This document shows, in pieces, positions 60,700-64,000 of a DNA stretch of 64,000 bases. A program made the translations under genes and the position numbers. Source of the DNA: Sphagnum magellanicum (Eukaryota > Streptophyta > Sphagnopsida > Sphagnales > Sphagnaceae); NCBI GenBank assembly GCA_021904315.1, contig CM038914.1, forward strand, positions 19,393,065 through 19,457,064. Reading direction: 5' to 3'. How positions within the stretch are numbered: position 1 is the stretch's first letter; the number at the start of each line of letters is the position of its first letter. The notes under the pieces are model-generated. The model saw only the letters and a list, made by a program, of their open reading frames with translations, did no database searches and was not told the origin of the DNA.

Positions 60700-63073
60700 G
60701 GATAAGACTTTGTTTATACAAGTTTTAGCCACTATTCCTCATTTGTTTTTAGGTGGGTTATTTGGGATGGTTTATGGACATCTCTCAAGATGCTTCATAC
60801 TAAAGGATTCATCCCCAAGGTTTTCAAAACTATTTTAGCCTATTTTTATTGTTTCCCATGGTGATATCCCTAAGTTGGTGGCCCTAGTGTTAGGGGTTAA
60901 TAGATTATTGGCAATGGCAAAAGACACTAAAGGTCTTCATCCTATTGCCATAAACAAGGTGTTTCTTTGACTTATAAATCATTCCATTGTCCTACAACTT
61001 CAAGGGCCATTTCAAAAACACCTATCGCCCCACCAATTTAAAGTATTGACCCTTAGAGGCTATGAGACCATCCTTTTTGGCATCAAGCCCCTCCTCAACC
61101 TACACCCTAATTAGGTCATGATGTAAATCGATGTTGAAAACGCTTTTAATATCATTTTTCTTTATTTATTTTTTAGAAAACTCTAAGATGTTGGGGGACC
61201 TTTGGTGAGCATTGTCCCCTTTACCAGGCTATTTTATGATGTTCATTTTTCTTTTTACTTTTAGCATGGGGAGCATGATAAGGGGGTCACCATTATAAAA
61301 TCATATTTAGGCACGAAGCAAGGTGACCTTCGAAGAAGTCCTTTATTCACCTTGACCCATTATTGAACATTCCTAGACACCATTGTGCAAGCGCTTAATT
61401 GTGTATTTTCATCCCTAGTGGACAATACCCACATTGTGGGCCCTATAAGCAAAATTATCGTTACTTTTGATGACCTTTCTACCTACTTAATCTAGTTGGG
61501 CTTAGGGTCAAGGTGTCAAAATGCAAACTTTGGAGTCCATCAGGGATCTCTTCAAACATAAAGATTTTTTAAAGCTACACTTTGGTCACAAATGGCTTAT
61601 GCATTTTGGTGTGCCAATGGGTTCTTAGAACTTTGTCACACATTTTTTAAATGAAGTTTTATCTCAGGATGTGGCACATATCGATGATTTTCCTCTCTTC
61701 AGAAACAAACAAGTTGCATTGGGCATTTTATCTTCATGTGTCATTCATCAACCTTTTTATCTCACTCAGACAATACCTCCTTTTTCTTCCTTCCCATTTC
61801 TTTTGGTGGGTTTCGATAAGAGAGTTATGCAAATATGTGGGGACATTAAGGGTCTAAGGTCATGGGAGTTTATTAAAGGCCCTTTAACGAGGTGTCATGC
61901 CCAATAACAAGGTGTCATGCCCAACTCATGATCTCTTTTGATGGTATAGGCTTTTTATTTATGGAGGATTGTACTGCATTTACATTTCTAAGGAGTTGGG
62001 TTTTGGTGGCTCCATATTTGTGCTCCATGTCTTTTATTTTTTATAGACTTGTTTTAAAGGAGTATGTTTCTTAAGTTGAAAAGGCCCACATTTCCTTTAG
62101 TCGTGCCTCATGTAGCTTGGGATAGCCTTCCTCCCGTAGCTAAAAAGATGCACCTTTCTTTTGAAAGTTTGGTAATTATTGGCACCCTAAGTCTGGAAGC
62201 ATCTTTGATGGACATCCATCATGACACCTCCTTTAAATGTATTTTGGAAGATGACTCCATTTTCTTCATCATCTAAAATTCACATTTGCTCTTGTTCAAA
62301 CAAGAAAGCGAGGCTATGGTTAATTGTTAAGCCATCTATCCATTCATTCCACATTGCACACTCTACTTTCACCTCAACGTTGTGTTTTCGTCTCAATTTG
62401 ATTCAACTTTCAACATTTAGTCTTTTCACATGTGAGTGTGGACATGGGTTAGACACATCTAACACACATCTAACAAGTTGTTTATTCGGAGGTCAATGGA
62501 TAACCACACATGATGCCATTAAAAAATCATGTATGTCCTTGTTTGAAAGAATGGTGATACACCCTCACGTCAAGAGGTTCATTACAAATCGATTTTTACA
62601 CGACTCGTGAGGACGAAGTCTTTGTTACCAATGTGGTGGTTACTAACCCAACAAGGAAGACGGTAGCTACGAATGTGATTAATTGTCCAAAAGGTGTAAC
62701 TATGGAATTTAACACCATTATTAATATTCACAAGTATAGAGGGCTTCATGAAGGGCACCAATTTATTTTGATGGCCATGGAGGTTTACAACGCACCTGGG
62801 TGTGATATGGATCGTTTCATCAAAGAGTGTGTTCATCTTTTCCACAATAAACAATTGAAAGGTCATTTATCCTTATCTTTTTGCATTCAATTTTTCAAGC
62901 AGCATGTTATTATTGCTCTTTAGCATGATTTAATTTTTATTATAGAAAGGAAGATTGCATTGGTGGGAAATGTTTGTTCTAAACCTCCTATTATTATTAG
63001 ACCTCACAATTTGCATGTAGGCGACATTAGAGGTGCAGTGGGTGAGATAGCTTCCTACCACGATACAGATTAG
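60700..63073 (+). mobile_element. Non-LTR retrotransposon, uninterrupted copy B
   Basis: It is homologous to 20060-21513 plus 27652-28534 and is not cut by the Copia element. Readable pieces include QVALGILSSCVIHQPFYLTQ, FDKRVMQICGDI, CECGHGLDTSNTHLTSC and TREDEVFVTNVVVTNPTRKT, the last being the likely core of a restriction-like endonuclease (inference). It has many stops and frame changes. The tail to the window end is its 3' region and AT-rich DNA. Confidence 0.7.
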
Positions 63074-64000
63074 TTCTCTCCCTTCTTTGGTTCCTATGGA
63101 CTATGCATCTTTTGGCCTTTTTTTGGCCCTCCCTTTTGTCTTCCATGTGATAGTTTTGGCCATCAATTTTTATTGGATTTTTTGCCCACATTTCATGTTT
63201 ATGGTTTCATAGTGATTTAGGCTAATGAACTATGCCCCACTTTTGTATTAATGCTAAGTTGCGACAAATTGCAACTAGAATGTTTATCCCATATGGTTGG
63301 TTTTTTAATTCAATTCTCTAAATTATAAAAAATGCACTAGAAAATTTGAAAAAACATTAAAAAAACATTAAAATGGAAATGCCATTTGAGATGAGTCAAT
63401 GAACTTTAAATATATTGGAGGAACTCATTTTGAATACATGGTTAAATGTCCTTGATTTGTGGAAAAGATGAGTTATTTTTCAAATAAATTTTTGCAATGT
63501 AAAAAATGCACTATGAAAAACCCTAAAATGGATTCAAAAGTGAACCACTCTAGCTTGCAAATATTATAAAAGCTAAACAATTGGGCATGTTTTCTATAAG
63601 CATTGTACATATGTGATGATTTCATGGTTGAGAGTATTTAACGTTTTAGATGGCAAATGTAATTGACTTAATGAAGGTTGATACAATTTATTCTCAAGAA
63701 ATGTATATCAATTCTTCATGGTTTACTTGAGGCACCTAAATTAATAGAAGTCTCATGATGTTGCCATATCATGAAGTGGTGGAAAAATCAATGGTGGATC
63801 AACTGGGAAATTAACCCAGTGGATTAGTCATGAAAATATCCTTGAGGAAGAAGAAGCAAACTCACAATGAATCCATTAAACTAAATGTCAATGAACCTTT
63901 AAAGTTTGTGAAAGTTATGTTGCATTTAACCTCGCACTATTTCATTATTACTACCATTGAGCATATATTGATAACTAGGAATGTTGTTTCATGAGTAGAT

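Larger units (their letters stand above)
50868..64000. repeat. Segmental duplication copy B
   Basis: It matches copy A, minus the Helitron and the Copia element, across the kinase gene, hAT-like element and LINE up to the window end. It shows the pre-insertion state at both sites: gagtta|tgacatc at 59163/59164 and attgg near 62178. It has its own insertion at 56640-57002. The gene-poor parts 57011-58505 and 58943-60690 match copy A and hold no gene. Confidence 0.94.

Overview
The window looks like nuclear DNA of a land plant with a large, repeat-rich genome. The signs are spliced genes with GT/AG junctions, a brassinosteroid-signalling-kinase (BSK) type TPR module, a plant class III peroxidase fragment, a plant-type Helitron and a Copia element. 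I cannot name the species. The MLKL-like kinase amplification and the amount of decayed AT-rich DNA would fit a non-flowering lineage, but that is a guess.

The host content is a small array of related kinase genes, all on the minus strand: copy A (1590-5519), copy C (44446-46757), copy B (52224-56170), and a 3'-flank remnant near 32.9-33.7 kb that may mark a lost fourth member. A and B combine an N-terminal helical bundle of the MLKL/MCA kind, a TKL-type protein kinase, and a BSK-type C-terminal TPR module on three extra exons. C has the bundle and kinase only. Between the kinase and TPR exons of A and B lie the stop codon and 3' flank that still end gene C, so the intron looks like the fossil of a gene fusion. 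B is broken in the kinase by a 50-bp tandem duplication. A is open through the kinase, but its last TPR exon ends early relative to B.

A and B sit in a large segmental duplication. Copy A is 99-7922, 18499-21513 and 27652-about 29460; copy B is 50868 to the window end. Copy B is the unfilled version and shows two later insertions into copy A. One is a 10,576-bp Helitron (7923-18498) with a clear A|T target, CTAG end and hairpin. Its 1,483-codon Rep-helicase frame has no frameshift and seven nonsense codons, and it carries a captured peroxidase exon. The other is a 6,133-bp Copia element (21514-27646) with nearly identical LTRs, lying inside an old non-LTR retrotransposon shared by both copies. 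Copy B has its own later insertion, a 363-bp inverted-repeat element just upstream of the gene B leader (56640-57002).

The space between (29.46-43.6 kb) is AT-rich and holds no gene I can support. It contains a 1.76-kb minisatellite, a tRNA-like promoter remnant, a TG microsatellite, a purine-rich tract and old duplicated flanks. From 47.8 to 50.8 kb there are short tandem arrays and an inverted-repeat candidate.
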